64,000 bases of DNA from Chitinophaga sp. sic0106 (GCF_019219075.1 NZ_JAHUWJ010000029.1:1-64000); one strand, 5' to 3'; positions 1 through 9,624 are shown, counted from the stretch's first letter. Notes: generated from the letters alone by a model not told the origin. A program made the numbers and translations.

Positions 1-126
1 AACTACTACTATTGGAAAACAACCCACCAAATGAACTTATTCTAACAAACCGCCGTATGCGGAACCGCATGTACGGTGGTGTGAGAGGACAGTGAGGGAA
101 ATAATCCCTCACTTCCTACTCGATTT
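1..126 (+). mobile_element. 3' end of a group II intron (domains V and VI), 5' part outside the window
   Basis: Bases 49-82 fold as a 34-nt domain V. The lower stem CCGCCGTA (50-57) pairs with TACGGTGG (72-79), a two-base bulge lies at 70-71, and the upper stem TGCG/CGCA carries a GAAC loop. The catalytic triad would be CGC at 51-53. Domain VI follows: GTGAGGGA (92-99) pairs with TCCCTCAC (105-112), and the outer strands 83-89 and 114-121 pair so that A118 is left bulged, as expected of the branch-point adenosine. The 3' splice site should be at about 124-128. The reverse transcriptase gene and 5' domains, if present, are to the left of the window. The GAAC loop is not a classic GNRA tetraloop, so activity is uncertain. 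Confidence 0.82.
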
Positions 127-331
127 ATATAGATCTTCGCTGTATTGATTCTACTGTGCCGCATGCTGTTGTAGGGCGTTCATTGCTTACATTTCTTAAT
201 TGCCTCTTGTTATATTTCTTATCATACCGCGAAACCACGGCACCAACAGCATTCCCATCTCCCGAAAAAAAATTTATGAAAACCGTATGGAAAAATATTT
301 TCTGCATCATCTAGTAGAAAAGCAATTTACC

Positions 332-1165
332 ATGGACTCAACTAAAATCCCACGGGAAGAATTCCTCGACATCCTCTTCGCAGGCAGGAACAAGGACTAT
401 GGCGCTTATGAACTGCGTAGCCGCTATGATCGTCGTGTACGCAATGCCGTTATAGGTACTGCATCAATGGTGATGGTATTAGTAGGTGGTTACCTGGCTA
501 ACATCTCCATGGCAGCTGATAAAGATGGTATCAAACCCTTTGTTCACGTGCTTCCGCCGCCAATAGATCCGATTTACGAAAGGCCGGAGGATGCTCCACC
601 GCCACCACCACCACCTCCTGCAACGCCTGCACCACCACCTGCTGCACCAACCAGCCAGTATGTAGCACCAGTAGTTGCTGAAGACAATGAGGCAACCGAT
701 TTACCGCCACAGGAAGAATTACGCAACAACGTAATTGGCTTTGAAAACAAAGCAGGCGTAGAAGGTGGGTCAGATGTGTTGACTGATCTGGGACCTGGTA
801 CCAGCGGCGTTGTAACACCACCGGTAACCCACAGAGAAGAAGGCCCTGCAATCTTTGTAGAGATCATGCCTGAATTTCCTGGTGGAGAAGCTGCCTTGTC
901 TAAATTCCTGCAAAACGCGGTTCGCTATCCGGTAACAGCCCAGGAAAATGGCATTGAAGGAACTATTCCTGTACAATTTGTGGTAGGAAAAGATGGTAGT
1001 ATCACTGACGTGAAGTTGATCGGGGCACATAAAGGCGGAGGCCTGGAAGAAGAAGCACTGCGCGTAATCCGCAAAATGCCTAAGTGGAAACCCGGCCGCC
1101 AGAATGGTCAAAATGTAGCTGTGTATTTCACGCTTCCCATCCGTTTCACATTGACTCATAACTAA
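332..1165 (+). CDS. TonB family energy-transducing protein
   Basis: A 277-residue protein starting MDSTKIPREEFLDILFAGRN. It has one transmembrane helix at about residues 38-58, a proline-rich periplasmic spacer (about 84-110, with a run of eight prolines) and a C-terminal TonB_C domain (about 188-275) containing EIMPEFPGGEAAL and KMPKWKPGRQNGQ. TonB-like proteins carry proton-motive-force energy from ExbB/ExbD to outer-membrane TonB-dependent transporters. The frame stays open upstream to 200, but the extra 44 residues look like untranslated leader, so the start is set at 332. No exbB or exbD is next to it. The intron remnant ends about 200 bp upstream, so its native promoter may have been affected. 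Family assignment is firm; partner transporter unknown. Confidence 0.9.
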   Translation: MDSTKIPREEFLDILFAGRNKDYGAYELRSRYDRRVRNAVIGTASMVMVLVGGYLANISMAADKDGIKPFVHVLPPPIDPIYERPEDAPPPPPPPPATPAPPPAAPTSQYVAPVVAEDNEATDLPPQEELRNNVIGFENKAGVEGGSDVLTDLGPGTSGVVTPPVTHREEGPAIFVEIMPEFPGGEAALSKFLQNAVRYPVTAQENGIEGTIPVQFVVGKDGSITDVKLIGAHKGGGLEEEALRVIRKMPKWKPGRQNGQNVAVYFTLPIRFTLTHN

Positions 1166-1528
1166 TAATCATCGAAAAAATAGTACACCTTCCGCCAGAA
1201 GCCTGATACTTTATTATTAGTTAACACGAATCAATCAACATTGGTAACCCCGGGTGCCTCTGCAATTATGTAGGGGCATCCGCATTTTTTGCACTCCCCA
1301 TACCGGCCTCAGCTTAGAATTCTACTATAAATACCCGATTTTCGCATTCATAATCCTAATATATTTATAAAATCAGCTATTCTTATTAGATAAAATTCAA
1401 ACAATTAGTTTATCCGTGAAAAAATAATTAAAAAATAATGAGTTTGGTATATAAACAACTAAACGGAATTATTATTAATTTAACGGCCGCTTAGTTAGGC
1501 AAGTACAACCAAACCAAGGATAATAGTT
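1166..1528. other. Intergenic region between tonB-like gene and ppc
   Basis: It holds a terminator near 1252-1290 for the tonB-like gene. The rest (about 1300-1528) is AT-rich leader for ppc with no recognisable gene. No clear TAnnTTTG box was found. Confidence 0.6.
1252..1290 (+). terminator. Rho-independent terminator after tonB-like gene
   Basis: GGGTGCC (1252-1258) pairs with GGCATCC (1275-1281), including one G-U pair, followed by a T run at 1285-1290. Confidence 0.7.
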
Positions 1529-4108
1529 ATGGAAGCTCCGGTAAATAATTCGCTGCAACAGTTTAAGAATCTGGTTGGGACAAAGTTTCAGCTTTATAAC
1601 AGCCTCTTCACCTCGCTGCCTTTTCACAGGGTGGAAAAGACAGGGATATTCCTGTCCCTATTCCTCCTCCACTGCGAAGAGAGCTACGCGAAGGGTATGA
1701 GTCCACAAGAAATCATGGACTCCTTTTTCGACCAATACACCACCTATACAGAGGACCAAAAGAAGGTGGACCTGCTCTTCAGGTTTGTGCAGTACGCGGA
1801 AAGACAGGTAGTATTGTTCGACGCCCTCGAAGATGCTGCCTTCCGCCATATTCGCGACATGCAGGGAACCGGTACCCTCCGGCACCTACAGTCCGAAGTG
1901 GTCCAGGAACAGGCGCAGGACAGGTTAAGGGAGAAGTTGAAAGACTTTTCTGTACGACTCGTACTCACCGCACATCCTACACAGTTCTATCCAAGCGAAG
2001 TACTGGGTATCATCAACGATCTGGCTAAAGCCCTCATCGAAGACAATACCGCACAGGTAAATATGTACCTCCAGCAACTGGGTAAAACACCTTTCTTTAA
2101 AAAAGAAAAACCAACCCCATACGATGAAGCCATCAGCCTCGTGTGGTTCCTGGAAAATATTTTTTACCAGGCCGGCGGCCGTATTATGTCGTTTATGAAA
2201 GCGCAGTTCCCTGACGCGATCAGCGATGATACAGACGTGCTGAGGATGGGATTCTGGCCAGGCGGGGACCGCGACGGGAACCCGTTCGTAAACGCGCCTA
2301 CCACCATAGAAGTAGCCGCAGCACTGCGTAACAGCATCCTCAAATGCTACTTCCGCGAAGTTCGCAACCTTAAACGCCGTCTCACCTTTAAACGGGTGGA
2401 AAACGTTGTGACAGCCCTGGAAGCAAAGCTCTCCCGCAACCTCTTCCAGCCAGGCCACGTATTCGATATCTCCCAGAAAGAAATACTCGAAACCCTGGCG
2501 GATATACGAAAAACCATCATTGATGAGCATAACGGCCTCTTTGTACACCTGGTAGATAACCTCGCCAGCAAAGTGCAGATCTTCGGTCTCTTCTTTGCCA
2601 CACTGGATATACGACAGGATAGCTCCGTACACGAAGCCCTCCTCGATACCATTGCGACCGTTTCTCCTGCGCTGCCGGATAACTACGCCAGCCTCGATGA
2701 AAACGGGAAAATCAATGCCCTGCTGAATGTAAGCCAGAAAGTAGATACCGCACTGCTGGAAAAACAGCTGCATAAAGACACCATCGACACCATCGGCTCC
2801 ATCAAACAGATACAGCAAACCAACGGAGAGGAAGGGTGCAACCGCTACATCATCAGCCACAGCACCAGTGTACTCAACGTTATTGAAGTATATGGCCTGT
2901 TCCTGCTCAGCGGCTGGAAAAAAGAAGAAATCACGGTAGATATTGTGCCGCTCTTCGAAACCATCGATGACCTCCGCCATGCCGGCCAGGTAATGAAAAA
3001 CCTGTACGAAAACGCCGACTACCGCGAGCACCTCCGCAGAAGAGGATGCAAGCAAACCATTATGCTCGGCTTCTCCGACGGTACCAAAGATGGTGGCTAC
3101 CTCATGGCCAACTGGAGTATCTACAAAGCAAAAGAAGAACTCTCCGCCATTTCCAAAGAATACAATATCAGCGTCGTATTCTTCGACGGTCGTGGAGGTC
3201 CTCCTGCACGCGGTGGTGGAAAAACCCACCAGTTCTACGCCAGTATGGGTCGCAACATTGCCAATAAAGAAATACAACAAACCATACAGGGCCAAACCAT
3301 CAGCTCCAACTTCGGAACAGTGGACGCCGCCCAGTTTAATATGGAACAACTGGTGCATGCCGGTATTTCCAACGAATTGTTCTCTTCCCGGGAAGTCACC
3401 CTCTCCAAAGATGAGGAGCAACTGCTGCAATCCCTCGCGGATGCTGGTTATACCTCCTATAATAAATTAAAAAATCATCCTTTCTTCCTCGAGTACCTGG
3501 ACCACGCCAGTCCGCTCAGGTACTACGCTGAAGCAAATATCGGGAGTCGCCCGAGCAAGCGCAATGCCTCTGCCAAGCTCAATCTGAACGACCTCCGCGC
3601 CGTACCATACGTAGGCGCCTGGAGTCAGCTGAAACAAAACGTTCCCGGCTATTATGGCGTGGGTAGCGCATTGCAGCAGCTCGATGAGCAAGGCAAGTGG
3701 GAAGCCCTGGAGCATTTATATAAACATTCCCTGTTTTTCCGCACCCTGCTGGATAACTGTGAAATGGCCATGAAAAAAAGCTATTTCCCGCTTACGGCAT
3801 ACCTGTCCAAACATCCGCAGTACGGAGAAGTATGGAATATGATTTACAGTGAGTATGAACTGACCAAAAAGTACCTGCTTCGCCTCAACGGTGAGTCGGA
3901 ACTAATGGCCGGTAGCCCGATAGATCATTTGTCCATCCAGATGAGGGAAAGGATCGTGCTGCCATTGCTCACCGCCCAGCAGTTTGCGTTGCTGCGTATC
4001 CGTGAGCTGGATGCACAGCCTGGCAACGGCCATGGCAAAGAAGTATGGGAAAAACTAGTCATGCGTTGCAGCTTCGGCATTATCAATGCCGGCCGCAATA
4101 GTGCCTAG
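1529..4108 (+). CDS. ppc: Phosphoenolpyruvate carboxylase
   Basis: An 859-residue protein that carboxylates PEP to oxaloacetate with bicarbonate, refilling the TCA cycle from the cytoplasm. Family motifs are in the right order: LVLTAHPTQ with the catalytic histidine near residue 148, GFWPGGDRDGNPFV near 240, MLGFSDGTKDGG near 512, and the glycine-rich loop FFDGRGGPPARGGGKTH near 550. The C-terminus ends GRNSA rather than the usual QNTG, a small departure at a conserved tail that packs near the active site. Length is close to the family norm (about 880). It stands alone, with a leader of over 200 bp after the preceding terminator and 380 bp to gnd. Confidence 0.96.
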   Translation: MEAPVNNSLQQFKNLVGTKFQLYNSLFTSLPFHRVEKTGIFLSLFLLHCEESYAKGMSPQEIMDSFFDQYTTYTEDQKKVDLLFRFVQYAERQVVLFDALEDAAFRHIRDMQGTGTLRHLQSEVVQEQAQDRLREKLKDFSVRLVLTAHPTQFYPSEVLGIINDLAKALIEDNTAQVNMYLQQLGKTPFFKKEKPTPYDEAISLVWFLENIFYQAGGRIMSFMKAQFPDAISDDTDVLRMGFWPGGDRDGNPFVNAPTTIEVAAALRNSILKCYFREVRNLKRRLTFKRVENVVTALEAKLSRNLFQPGHVFDISQKEILETLADIRKTIIDEHNGLFVHLVDNLASKVQIFGLFFATLDIRQDSSVHEALLDTIATVSPALPDNYASLDENGKINALLNVSQKVDTALLEKQLHKDTIDTIGSIKQIQQTNGEEGCNRYIISHSTSVLNVIEVYGLFLLSGWKKEEITVDIVPLFETIDDLRHAGQVMKNLYENADYREHLRRRGCKQTIMLGFSDGTKDGGYLMANWSIYKAKEELSAISKEYNISVVFFDGRGGPPARGGGKTHQFYASMGRNIANKEIQQTIQGQTISSNFGTVDAAQFNMEQLVHAGISNELFSSREVTLSKDEEQLLQSLADAGYTSYNKLKNHPFFLEYLDHASPLRYYAEANIGSRPSKRNASAKLNLNDLRAVPYVGAWSQLKQNVPGYYGVGSALQQLDEQGKWEALEHLYKHSLFFRTLLDNCEMAMKKSYFPLTAYLSKHPQYGEVWNMIYSEYELTKKYLLRLNGESELMAGSPIDHLSIQMRERIVLPLLTAQQFALLRIRELDAQPGNGHGKEVWEKLVMRCSFGIINAGRNSA

Positions 4109-4488
4109 GCCAACTATATACAGGTAAAGATTGTTGGAACTTGTGTAGTTGTTTGTTTAGAAGAGGAGTTTGTTGATAATAGCCTTTTGTATCGGTAACA
4201 CAGATAGGGATGAACAGGTGAACACTGTTTTGAAATTGTAAAAATTTTGATAACAGCCTGATTACCATATTCCCATTTTTATGCTGTACCCCGGTATTTT
4301 AATAACGGCGCTATTATCGGCAAACTCCTTTACTATTACCGGCTTCAGGCACCGGTACCAGCATGTGGTAAATGGCCTGCCCATAACAGCACCGGGCTCT
4401 CGGGACGGTGCGGAACATTAAAAAAATTGCGCCCTGCGCGAAAAACTAACTACTTTTACACCTCCATTTATAGTAACTATTCTTCATT
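4109..4488. other. Intergenic region ppc-gnd
   Basis: No gene seen. No strong terminator for ppc was recognised. The right end holds the probable gnd promoter. Confidence 0.5.
4427..4458 (+). promoter_or_regulatory. Possible promoter of gnd-zwf-pgl
   Basis: TTG at 4427-4429 lies 21 bases before TACTTTTA (4451-4458), close to the Bacteroidota TTG-N17-23-TAnnTTTG pattern, 30 bases before the gnd ATG. The last base of the -7 box is A, not G. Confidence 0.45.
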
Positions 4489-5910
4489 ATGGCAAACAGC
4501 TTATATGATTTTGGAATGATCGGACTGGGAGTAATGGGTCGCAACCTGTTGCTCAACATGGCTGATCATGGCTTTTCCGTTATCGGCTTTGATAAAGACG
4601 CCACCAAGACAGGCGCACTGGAGTCCGCCGCTACCCCAGGTACTACCGTTAAAGGTGTAGCTGACCTGGCAGCTATGGTTCAACAACTGGAGCGCCCACG
4701 CAAATTAATGATGCTGGTGCCTGCAGGCCAACCTGTCGATGATGTCATCGCTTCCCTGCTGCCTTTACTGGAGCCGGGCGATGTGGTAATAGATGGTGGG
4801 AACTCCCACTATACCGATACACTCCGCAGGGTAAAATACCTCCGCGAAAAAAATATCCACTTCATGGGTATTGGCGTTTCCGGTGGTGAAAAAGGCGCCC
4901 GCACCGGCCCGAGCATTATGCCGGGTGGTGACCTGGAAGCCTATGCTAAGGTGAAACCTATGCTGGAAGCTATTGCTGCTAAAGTAAATGGTACGCCATG
5001 CGTAGCCTACCTGGGTAAAGAAGGTGCCGGACACTATGTGAAAATGGTTCATAACGGTATCGAATATGCCATTATGCAGCTTATCAGCGAGGCATACTCC
5101 CTCCTGAAAAAAGGTGCAGGCCTCGATAACGACCAGCTCCACAAAGTATTCGACAGCTGGAACAAAGGCTCCCTGCAATCTTTTCTCGTAGAAATTACCG
5201 CAGATATTTTCCTGCAAAAAGATGATAAAACCAGTGCACGCCTGGTAGATGTGATTTCCGATAAAGCTGGTTCCAAAGGTACCGGTAAATGGACCTCACA
5301 GGATGCCATGGAACTGCCGGTAGCAGTACCTGTAATCGATACAGCGGTGGCTATGCGCACCATCTCCGGTTACAAAGATCAGCGCATCGCTGCTGAACAA
5401 CTCTACCCGGCACCTGACACCACTATTCACCTGAATACCGAACAGTGGGTCCAACAGGTACACGATGCCCTGTACTTCGCTACCATCCTCAGTTACGCAC
5501 AGGGGCTGGCTATGCTCAACGAAGGCTCCCGTGAACTGCAGATGGAAATTCCTCTGCCGGAAGTTGTGAAAGTATGGCGCGGCGGATGTATTATTCGTTC
5601 TACCCTCCTGGAAGTTTTCACAGAAGCTTACCAGCAAAATACTGACCTGGCAAACATTCTGCTCGACAAAGGTGTTGCCTCCCTGGTATCATCTGTTATC
5701 GCTAACACCCGCAGCGTAGTAGCCCATGCCGCTAACGCAGGTATTCCGGCCGCCGGATTTATGTCCGCATTGTCATACTTCGATGCATTCCGCACCGGTA
5801 GAATGGCTACCAACCTGATTCAGGCGCAGCGCGATTACTTCGGGGCACATACCTATCAGCGTACAGATATGGCCGGCACTTTCCACACTGAGTGGGAGCA
5901 TCATAATTAA
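4489..5910 (+). CDS. gnd: 6-phosphogluconate dehydrogenase, decarboxylating
   Basis: A 473-residue cytosolic enzyme converting 6-phosphogluconate to ribulose 5-phosphate and CO2 with NAD(P)+ reduction. The N-terminal Rossmann motif is GLGVMGRNL (residues about 8-16). The family signatures VIDGGNSHYTDT, GIGVSGGEKGARTGPSIMPGG and GHYVKMVHNGIEY give the substrate and catalytic residues, including K and N of the KMVHNG segment. The C-terminal tail is intact and the length is the standard long-form size. It is first in a co-directional gnd-zwf-pgl set; the next gene starts 19 bp after its stop, so co-transcription is likely. Confidence 0.97.
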   Translation: MANSLYDFGMIGLGVMGRNLLLNMADHGFSVIGFDKDATKTGALESAATPGTTVKGVADLAAMVQQLERPRKLMMLVPAGQPVDDVIASLLPLLEPGDVVIDGGNSHYTDTLRRVKYLREKNIHFMGIGVSGGEKGARTGPSIMPGGDLEAYAKVKPMLEAIAAKVNGTPCVAYLGKEGAGHYVKMVHNGIEYAIMQLISEAYSLLKKGAGLDNDQLHKVFDSWNKGSLQSFLVEITADIFLQKDDKTSARLVDVISDKAGSKGTGKWTSQDAMELPVAVPVIDTAVAMRTISGYKDQRIAAEQLYPAPDTTIHLNTEQWVQQVHDALYFATILSYAQGLAMLNEGSRELQMEIPLPEVVKVWRGGCIIRSTLLEVFTEAYQQNTDLANILLDKGVASLVSSVIANTRSVVAHAANAGIPAAGFMSALSYFDAFRTGRMATNLIQAQRDYFGAHTYQRTDMAGTFHTEWEHHN

Positions 5911-5929
5911 TATCACTAGAATTAAACAT

Positions 5930-7435
5930 ATGCAGATCCATAAACGCCCACCTGCCAGCGTACTCTTTATCTTCGGTGGCAGCGGCGATTTAAACTACCG
6001 GAAACTTACACCTGCGTTATATAACCTGTTCCTGGACGACTACATGCCGGAACAATTCTCCATCGCAGGCCTTGGCCGCAGTCCTTACAGCGACGAAGAC
6101 TATCGTAAACACCTGCTGGAAGGTATCAGCAGGTTTAGCCGCCGTAAAGGTGAGCAAAACGGCCACTGGAATGATTTTAGTGGGCATGTGAACTACCTCC
6201 AGATGGATGCCGAAGATCCAACCGCTTACGATAAAATCACCGAATACGTAAAAGAGAAAGAGGCAGAATGGGGCGTACATCCAACGGTGATTTTTTACCT
6301 GGCAGTAGCACCACAGCTGGTGCCAAACATCGCCACCCATCTGGGTAATCTGAACCTCTGTTCCGATAAGCATTGCACCCGTATCGTGGTGGAAAAGCCA
6401 TTCGGACACGATCTGCAGAGTGCACATGAACTCAATGAGCTGCTGGCATCTAAATTTACAGAAGAACAAATCTATCGTATAGACCACTACCTGGGTAAAG
6501 AAACCGTACAGAACATCCTGGCATTCCGTTTTGCCAATGCCCTGTTCGAACCCGTGTGGAACCGTAACTTCATTGACTTTATCCAGATCACCGCCGCCGA
6601 AAGCGTAGGCCTGGAAGGACGTGGCGGTTATTACGAAAGATCCGGCGCCCTGCGTGATATGGTGCAGAACCACATCCTCCAGATCCTTTGTATGGTTGGG
6701 ATGGAAGCACCTGTTTCGTTCGATGCCAACGAAATCCGTAATAAGAAAGTGGATGTGCTCAACGCCATCCGCCGCATCTCCCCTGAAAAAGTACATGAAT
6801 ACGCGGTACGTGGCCAATACTCCGCCGGCTGGATGAAAGGCCAGCAGGTAGTAGGCTACCGCCAGGAGAAAGGTGTGGACCCTAAGTCCAACACCGATAC
6901 CTACGCAGCGGTAAAATTCTATATCGATAACTGGCGCTGGCAGGGCGTACCTTTCTATGTACGTACCGGCAAATACATGCACCAGAAAGCGACCAATATC
7001 GTTATCCAGTTCAAGGAAGCGCCGCATTACTCGTTCCCTGCGGAAGCTGCACAAACATGGCGTCCTAACCGACTCACCATCAGCATTCAGCCGGAAATGG
7101 ATATCCGTATCCGCTTCCAGGCAAAACGCCCTGGTCAAACCATGACCCTGGACCCGGTAGATATGACCTTTAACTACGACGCCGCTAATGGTGAACATGC
7201 CCCTGAAGCATATGAAACCCTGCTGCTCGATGTGATGGAAGGTGATGCTACCCTGTTTATGCGTGGCGATCAGGTGGATGCAGCCTGGAAAGTAATCATG
7301 CCAATCCTGGAAACATGGGAAAACCGCACACCGCAGGACTTCCCTAACTACGCCCCTGATTCATGGGGTCCGGATGAAGCAGATGTACTGGTAGCGCGCG
7401 ACGGTCACAGCTGGATCAACCTCCCTACCAAGTAA
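5930..7435 (+). CDS. zwf: Glucose-6-phosphate 1-dehydrogenase
   Basis: A 501-residue enzyme oxidising glucose 6-phosphate to 6-phosphogluconolactone with NAD(P)+. The N-terminal nucleotide motif reads FGGSGDLNYRKL (family usually GASGDL). The active-site block YRIDHYLGKETVQNI lies near residue 180, with the catalytic histidine in DHYLG, and RGGYYERSGALRDMVQNH follows. The C-terminal domain has the expected VRTGKYM and NRLTISIQPE segments. It is second in the oxidative pentose phosphate set, 19 bp after gnd and 96 bp before pgl. Length is typical. Confidence 0.97.
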   Translation: MQIHKRPPASVLFIFGGSGDLNYRKLTPALYNLFLDDYMPEQFSIAGLGRSPYSDEDYRKHLLEGISRFSRRKGEQNGHWNDFSGHVNYLQMDAEDPTAYDKITEYVKEKEAEWGVHPTVIFYLAVAPQLVPNIATHLGNLNLCSDKHCTRIVVEKPFGHDLQSAHELNELLASKFTEEQIYRIDHYLGKETVQNILAFRFANALFEPVWNRNFIDFIQITAAESVGLEGRGGYYERSGALRDMVQNHILQILCMVGMEAPVSFDANEIRNKKVDVLNAIRRISPEKVHEYAVRGQYSAGWMKGQQVVGYRQEKGVDPKSNTDTYAAVKFYIDNWRWQGVPFYVRTGKYMHQKATNIVIQFKEAPHYSFPAEAAQTWRPNRLTISIQPEMDIRIRFQAKRPGQTMTLDPVDMTFNYDAANGEHAPEAYETLLLDVMEGDATLFMRGDQVDAAWKVIMPILETWENRTPQDFPNYAPDSWGPDEADVLVARDGHSWINLPTK

Positions 7436-7531
7436 TTTTATCGCTCCTGATATTACCTGACTCGGAAGAATTTTTATCCCGTATAAATCTTCTTCCGGGT
7501 CATCTTGTTTAATGAAGAAAATTCTGATCAC

Positions 7532-8254
7532 ATGGAAATCCATATTGCCAAAGATCCTGCGCAGCTGAGCGAAAACGTAGCCGCCTGGATCAGTAACTAT
7601 ATACTCGAAGTATTGCAGCAACAGGAACGCTTTACCCTCGTGCTCTCCGGCGGAAGCACGCCTAAAGCCCTGTTCGCACTGCTCGCCAAAGAGCCATACA
7701 GCCAAATGATTCCCTGGGAACGTATTCATTTTTTTTGGGGAGATGAAAGGGCCGTTCCTTTTGAAGATGAACGTAACAACGCCCGTATGGCCTACGAAGT
7801 GCTCCTGGATAAAGTTCCTGTAAACCCGGATTATATTCATGTGATGCGTACCGACATCGATCCGGAAAAATCAGCCGAAGAATATGCGGCTATCCTGCAC
7901 AAATACTTCGGTAAGGAAGCTACCACCTTTGATCTTGTACTGCTGGGTATGGGAGATGATGGTCATACTCTGTCACTTTTCCCGGGCACTAAAGTAGTGC
8001 ACGAGAAAAAAGCATGGACGAACGCTTTCTTCCTGGAAGCACAAGATATGTACCGCATCACCCTCACAGCCCCGGTAGTAAATAAATCGGCTGCAGTCCT
8101 GTTTATGGCCACCGGCGCCGGTAAAGCCATTACCTTAAAAAATGTAATCCAGGGTACTTTTGATGCCGAAAAATATCCTTCCCAGCTGATTCGCCCTGAA
8201 AACGGTGAATTACACTGGTTTGTGGATGAAGCGGCAGCTTCAGCGATGGAGTAA
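7532..8254 (+). CDS. pgl: 6-phosphogluconolactonase
   Basis: A 240-residue cytosolic hydrolase opening 6-phosphogluconolactone to 6-phosphogluconate. Family motifs are LVLSGGSTPKALFALL near the N-terminus, FFWGDERAVPFEDERNNARM in the middle and VLLGMGDDGHTLSLFPGT with the catalytic histidine. The ATG at 7532 is chosen over an in-frame TTG at 7505, because homologues begin at about this point and the extra nine residues look like leader. It completes gnd-zwf-pgl, so all three oxidative pentose phosphate enzymes are encoded together; a strong hairpin follows the stop. Confidence 0.95.
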   Translation: MEIHIAKDPAQLSENVAAWISNYILEVLQQQERFTLVLSGGSTPKALFALLAKEPYSQMIPWERIHFFWGDERAVPFEDERNNARMAYEVLLDKVPVNPDYIHVMRTDIDPEKSAEEYAAILHKYFGKEATTFDLVLLGMGDDGHTLSLFPGTKVVHEKKAWTNAFFLEAQDMYRITLTAPVVNKSAAVLFMATGAGKAITLKNVIQGTFDAEKYPSQLIRPENGELHWFVDEAAASAME

Positions 8255-8266
8255 AATCTAAGATTT

Positions 8267-8307
8267 ATTCCGACTGGTTGCCACCACAGGCGGCAACCAG
8301 TCGGAAT
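8267..8307 (+). terminator. Perfect 16-bp hairpin after pgl
   Basis: ATTCCGACTGGTTGCC (8267-8282) is exactly complementary to 8292-8307, with a 9-nt loop. Only a short T stretch follows, so it may end transcription or protect the 3' end of the gnd-zwf-pgl message. Confidence 0.75.
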
Positions 8308-8436
8308 TTGACCGGCCCCGCAGGCGCTGGTCTAATTCCGGCCTCAATAAAAAATCCTTCACATTTCCTTCACGAAATACTGCTTCCCTGTTTCATCAAA
8401 TTTCAGTAGCTTACATAGTACACAAGCGAAGAGATT

Positions 8437-9210
8437 ATGTTTGAAAAACCCGTGTTCGATGCACATTTGCATATAATTGACCGTCAGCATCCCTTACAGC
8501 CGAATCAAGGTTTTCTGCCGTCACCATTTACTGTTACCGACTATCAGCAGCGTACCGCTGACATGGATATAGTTGGTGGCGCTGTTGTATCAGGCTCTTT
8601 CCAGGGATTCGATCAAACCTACCTGTTAGCAGCACTGGAGCAACTGGGACCTTCTTTTGTTGGCGTTACACAAATTCCTGCCAGCACCAGCGATGAGGAT
8701 ATTATAAAACTGAATGATGCCGGTGTCAGAGCGGTACGCTTCAACGTACAGCGCGGCGGTTCGGAAAGTATCCGCCACCTGGAAAACCTGGCGCTGCGTG
8801 TATACGATCTCGTGAAATGGCATGTGGAGCTGTATATCGATTCCCGCCAGCTCCCGAGTATCTCTACTACACTGAAGAAACTGCCTAAAGTGGTGATTGA
8901 TCACCTGGGGTTATCCAAGTCAGGGTTTAAATACCTGTTACAGCTGGTGGATAAAGGAGCGATTGTAAAAGCGACCGGATTTAGTCGCTGCGACTTTGAT
9001 GTGGTGCCTGCCATGAAACAGATTACAGCTATCAATCCGGCAGGGCTGATCTTTGGAACTGATTTGCCGTCGACCCGTGCACCACGGCCGTTTTCCATGA
9101 ATGATCTGCAGCTGATCCTTCGTAGCTTTTCTGCGGATATGCTTACCCGTGTTTGCAGGGATAATGCACTAAGATTATATAAGCCAGCCGGTACTCCGGT
9201 GGCTGGGTAA
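8437..9210 (+). CDS. Amidohydrolase 2-family metal-dependent hydrolase
   Basis: A 257-residue cytosolic TIM-barrel hydrolase. The N-terminal FDAHLHIID (residues 7-15) supplies the HxH metal ligands, VVIDHLGL gives the mid-barrel histidine, and FGTDLPSTRAPRPF near the C-terminus gives the catalytic aspartate. This pattern matches the amidohydrolase 2 group that includes 2-pyrone-4,6-dicarboxylate lactonase and related lactonases and decarboxylases. No neighbour points to a substrate, so only the general class (hydrolysis or decarboxylation of a cyclic or carboxylated small molecule) is supported. No signal peptide. Confidence 0.82.
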   Translation: MFEKPVFDAHLHIIDRQHPLQPNQGFLPSPFTVTDYQQRTADMDIVGGAVVSGSFQGFDQTYLLAALEQLGPSFVGVTQIPASTSDEDIIKLNDAGVRAVRFNVQRGGSESIRHLENLALRVYDLVKWHVELYIDSRQLPSISTTLKKLPKVVIDHLGLSKSGFKYLLQLVDKGAIVKATGFSRCDFDVVPAMKQITAINPAGLIFGTDLPSTRAPRPFSMNDLQLILRSFSADMLTRVCRDNALRLYKPAGTPVAG

Positions 9211-9335
9211 TAATCAATGTAAAAATTTACATTTGTATAAAATTTGTTTGCATTTTATTTTACAAAATTTGTTTGTTGTTTAGGAGTTAATTAATTTTAC
9301 AGTAATTAAAACTTTGAATCTAACACACAGATAAA

Positions 9336-9539
9336 ATGTCTCAAAATCAATTTAAGTCGATAATGACAGCAATTGGCGCTTTGAATAACAGATTTGACAA
9401 GGTGGATGACAGATTGGAAAAGGTTGAAGTTGAATTAAAAGAAGTAAAGGAAGGATTAAAGAAAATAGAACACTGGATTCCATACGAAGCAAACGGGGAT
9501 ATAGCTGCCAACTTAGCCAGAATCACCGGCAGGAATTAA
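9336..9539 (+). CDS. Small coiled-coil protein of unknown function
   Basis: A 67-residue protein with no recognised family. Residues about 15-50 show heptad-like spacing of hydrophobic and charged residues (FDKVDDRLEKVEVELKEVKE), predicting a coiled coil. The tail ANLARITGRN is more mixed. Similar short coiled-coil proteins occur as oligomerisation adaptors or near mobile DNA, but nothing here fixes a role. The AT-rich upstream region has several TTTG-like boxes and an immediate strong terminator follows, so it is probably a single-gene transcript. Confidence 0.65.
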   Translation: MSQNQFKSIMTAIGALNNRFDKVDDRLEKVEVELKEVKEGLKKIEHWIPYEANGDIAANLARITGRN

Positions 9540-9560
9540 ACACTCCAATAAAAATAATGA

Positions 9561-9595
9561 AGGGCTGATGGCAATTTTGCTATCAGCCCTTTTTC
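9561..9595 (+). terminator. Rho-independent terminator after the coiled-coil gene
   Basis: AGGGCTGAT (9561-9569) pairs exactly with ATCAGCCCT (9582-9590), followed by TTTTC. Confidence 0.85.
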
Positions 9596-9624
9596 TTTGA
9601 TACAATATGCTGCAAGCAAGACGC

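Noticed and set aside
200..331. Longer N-terminus for the TonB-like protein
   Set aside because: The 44 extra residues lack any membrane or family pattern, and an ordinary family-like start exists at 332.
1925..3430. 501-codon open frame on the minus strand opposite ppc
   Set aside because: It lies entirely antisense to a well-conserved ppc and has no family motifs; long shadows are common opposite GC-skewed codons here.
6017..7198. 393-codon minus-strand frame opposite zwf
   Set aside because: Antisense to zwf with all motifs in the sense frame; no recognisable protein features.
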